Positions 62,029 through 64,000 of a stretch of 64,000 bases of DNA are shown here, one piece after another (position 1 is the stretch's first letter; every line of letters starts with the position of its first letter). Origin of the DNA: Streptomyces cadmiisoli (GTDB lineage: Bacteria > Actinomycetota > Actinomycetes > Streptomycetales > Streptomycetaceae); the NCBI RefSeq assembly GCF_003261055.1, contig NZ_CP030073.1, positions 3,720,001-3,784,000 on the forward strand, given 5' to 3'. The notes beneath the pieces were generated by a model that made no database searches, was not told the origin of the DNA, and was given only the letters and a program-made list of their open reading frames with translations. The translations under genes and the position numbers were made by a program.

Positions 62029-62269
62029 GGTAAACGTGGTGGATCGGAGAACAGTAAGAAACCAATACGACGCAGAGGTGAACCGCTCGGGACCGGCGGG
62101 CAAATCGTGTTTCCGTCGAACGGAATTCCATCGAACGACGTTTAGGGTGGCGTGCGGCGTCAAAGAGCGTTGACGGAGGCCTCCTGGGGTTATGACTGAT
62201 ACGGGCGCTTTGTACGGAACGGCGTCCGAAGAGATCTGCGGACGGACGAGGCAGCCGAGGTAGGAAAGC

Positions 62270-63445
62270 GTGACCGAGACGGTCGTCACCACAGCAAAGC
62301 CCCAGCCCACCGCGCCCGCTCCGGGCGGACCGCGGCAGGCCCCGACGGGCCCGCCGCGGAGGAAAGCCTCCGGCGGCCGGCTGCGCGCCCTGGACGGGCT
62401 GCGACTGCTGGCCGCGCTGATGGTGGCGCTCTACCACTACGGCGGCCGGGGCGGCGACGTCACCCACGCCTGGGGTTCGTCGCCGCAGATCCAGTTCCCC
62501 ACCCTGCACTCGTGGTTCGCCTACGGCTGCCTCGGCGTGCAGATCTTCTTCGTGATCAGCGGCTTCGTGATCTGCATGAGCGGCTGGGGCCGGTCCCTGC
62601 GCGACTACTTCGCCTCCCGGGTCGCACGGCTGATGCCCTCGTACTGGGTGGCCGTCGTCCTGGTGACGGCCGTGTTCGCGCTGCCGGGCGTGGCCTACGA
62701 GGCGGTGTCGCCGAGCGACGCGCTGGTCAATCTGACCCTGCTTCAGCAGCCGCTGGGCGCGGACCGGGTGCTCGGCGTGTGCTGGACGCTGTGGGTGGAG
62801 ATCCGGTTCTACGCGCTGTTCGCCCTGTGCGTCGTACTGCCGGGCGCGAACCGCCGACGGGTGGTGCTGCTGTGCGCCGTCTGGACGCTGCTCGCGGCCG
62901 TCACCCGGGCGGCCGACCAGCCCTTCCTCGACCTGGTCGTGATGCCGGAGTACGCGCCGTTCTTCATCGGCGGCATGGGCATCTACCTGCTGTACCGCGA
63001 CCGCAGGGACGCCGTCGCGTGGGGCATCGTGCTGGTGAGCTGGCTGACCGGCCAGCACTACGCGGTGCAGAGCCTGTGGCACAGCGACGGCCCCGGCCAC
63101 TTCTCCTACCGCTCCGCCTCGGTCATCATCCTGATCGTCACGTTCGGCTTCGCGGCGGTGCTGGCGGTGGCGCTCGGCTGGCTGAGCCGGGCCGACTGGC
63201 CGTGGCTGACGGTGGCGGGCGCGCTGACGTACCCCTTCTACCTCGTCCACGAGCACCTGGGCTGGGCCGTGATCGAGGTGCTCCACCAGGACTTCGGCGT
63301 GCCCTCGTGGATGACGGTGGGCTGCACGCTCGCGGTGATGCTGACCCTGGCGTGGCTGTTCAACCGGTACGTCGAGGAGTGGGCCACACCGCTGCTGCGG
63401 CGGACACTGGCGGCGGCGGGGACGCGCCCCGCACCGAAGGGCTGA
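62270..63445 (+). CDS. Acyltransferase family 3 membrane protein
   Basis: A 391-residue integral membrane acyltransferase with about ten helices, typical of O-acetyl or O-acyl transfer to surface sugars. Family motifs are RLRALDGLRLLAALMVALYHYG (with the His of the active site), FVISGFVICMSGW, the Arg pair in ASRVARLMPSYW, and CWTLWVEIRFYALF. A 35-residue Pro/Gly-rich N-terminal stretch precedes the first helix. The GTG at 62270 has AGGAAAG upstream. It is divergent from the GT29 operon and probably decorates the same polymer. Confidence 0.87.
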   Translation: MTETVVTTAKPQPTAPAPGGPRQAPTGPPRRKASGGRLRALDGLRLLAALMVALYHYGGRGGDVTHAWGSSPQIQFPTLHSWFAYGCLGVQIFFVISGFVICMSGWGRSLRDYFASRVARLMPSYWVAVVLVTAVFALPGVAYEAVSPSDALVNLTLLQQPLGADRVLGVCWTLWVEIRFYALFALCVVLPGANRRRVVLLCAVWTLLAAVTRAADQPFLDLVVMPEYAPFFIGGMGIYLLYRDRRDAVAWGIVLVSWLTGQHYAVQSLWHSDGPGHFSYRSASVIILIVTFGFAAVLAVALGWLSRADWPWLTVAGALTYPFYLVHEHLGWAVIEVLHQDFGVPSWMTVGCTLAVMLTLAWLFNRYVEEWATPLLRRTLAAAGTRPAPKG

Positions 63446-63698
63446 CGGGCCGGCACCGAAAGCGGCGGACGGGGCCGGGGCGGCGCCGTCGGCCCGGAGG
63501 CGGTCGGCGCGGGACCGGCGGCGTACGGGTGGGCCGGCCCGGGTGGCCGGGTGACCACCGGCGCCGGTTACTCGGCCGAGGAGCGAAGTCGACGTACTGT
63601 GCGCAGGGAATTGACCCGTTGTTCATCTGTCGACTGGTTTGGCCGGATTGTTCGCCCGGGCAGGCGCTGGGCAGTTCCTGACCGCACCATTCGCACGA

Positions 63699-63717
63699 GG
63701 AAGGGCGTTCTCCTTCC
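63699..63717 (+). promoter_or_regulatory. Hairpin over the ribosome site of the last gene
   Basis: GGAAGG (63699-63704), the only Shine-Dalgarno candidate, pairs with CCTTCC (63712-63717) immediately before the ATG at 63718. The loop is GCGTTCT. Confidence 0.4.
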
Positions 63718-64000
63718 ATGACCACTACACACGACACGCCATTGCGGCCTCGCCGGCTCGACGACGTTCCGGGCTGGTTCCCCGTACTCGACCAGGTTCT
63801 CTTCGACTGGTTCCTGGACCGGCAGGACGCCGCGGAGGTCCGCGGCGACCTGCTGGAGGTCGGGGTCTACATGGGCAAGAGCGCCATCTTCCTCGGCCGC
63901 CGTCTGCACGAGGGCGACCGGTACACGGTGTGCGACCTCTTCGAGGGCGACGCCCCGGACGACGCCAACCGCGCCGAGTCCACGAAGTCGTACGGCGCCC
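63718..64000 (+). CDS. SAM-dependent methyltransferase, 5' part only (partial)
   Basis: The first 94 residues are present; the gene continues beyond the window. After a short N-terminal stretch (WFPVLDQVLFDWFLDRQ) comes a motif I GDLLEVGVYMGKSAIFLGR and a motif II-like TVCDLFEGDAPDD, as in MTase_24/TylF-type sugar or polymer methyltransferases. It lies 272 bases after the acyltransferase gene on the same strand; that gap shows no gene. Probably another decoration enzyme of the glycopolymer cluster. Confidence 0.75.
   Translation, partial: MTTTHDTPLRPRRLDDVPGWFPVLDQVLFDWFLDRQDAAEVRGDLLEVGVYMGKSAIFLGRRLHEGDRYTVCDLFEGDAPDDANRAESTKSYGA

Overview
The window is a stretch of Streptomyces chromosome. 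It has very high G+C, a strong G/C bias at third codon positions, GTG starts, many genes whose -10 box sits 7-8 bases before the start codon (leaderless mRNAs), and actinobacterial marker genes: pccB-pccE-accA2, afsQ1-afsQ2-sigQ, and an LpdA-type flavoprotein. From memory the gene order resembles the S. coelicolor region around SCO4933 down to about SCO4875; this was not checked against a database.

Region 1 (1-17.3 kb) is core metabolism and signalling: a lipoprotein, histidine ammonia-lyase (hutH), a GAF-GGDEF protein, an enoyl-CoA hydratase, an unusual lysine/alanine-rich membrane protein, an Rv1264-like adenylate cyclase, biotin ligase (birA), the acyl-CoA carboxylase beta and epsilon subunits (pccB, pccE), maf, the biotin-carboxylase/carrier subunit accA2, a DeoR-type regulator and a quinone reductase of the lipoamide-dehydrogenase superfamily. 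BirA probably biotinylates AccA2, the partner of PccB/PccE.

Region 2 (17.3-47.2 kb) carries a nearly complete nucleoside salvage and catabolism pathway in several transcription units: purine nucleoside phosphorylase, a phospho-sugar mutase (probable phosphopentomutase), deoC, a paired aldehyde dehydrogenase, adenosine deaminase, thymidine phosphorylase, cytidine deaminase, an ABC nucleoside importer and two near-duplicate BMP-family binding proteins. Six promoters of these units carry the same operator, CTACGCGCGTAG or a close variant, so they look like one local regulon. Other genes lie between them: afsQ1/afsQ2 with divergent sigQ, small secreted and membrane proteins, a LysR/MFS divergent pair, a SnoaL-tailed ECF sigma factor, a STAS protein and an AEC-type permease.

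Region 3 (47.4-64.0 kb) has an M20 amidohydrolase and a decayed methyltransferase, then a large cell-surface glycopolymer cluster built around a nonulosonic (sialic/Kdn-type) acid: NeuB-like synthase, a CMP-nonulosonate synthetase fused to a HAD phosphatase, several putative sialyl/polysialyltransferases, a GT2 enzyme, a GT8-TPR-pyruvyltransferase fusion, a protein with GT29 (eukaryote-type) sialylmotifs, methyltransferases and an acyltransferase. The closest known product is the Kdn-containing teichulosonic acid of S. coelicolor walls; this assignment is by analogy.

Non-coding features include two copies of a structured repeat (173 and 198 bp) with fully covarying outer stems, a six-unit ~35-bp tandem repeat, many strong hairpin terminators, several palindromic candidate operators and two hairpins that could hide ribosome-binding sites. 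No tRNA, rRNA, CRISPR array, insertion sequence or prophage was seen.
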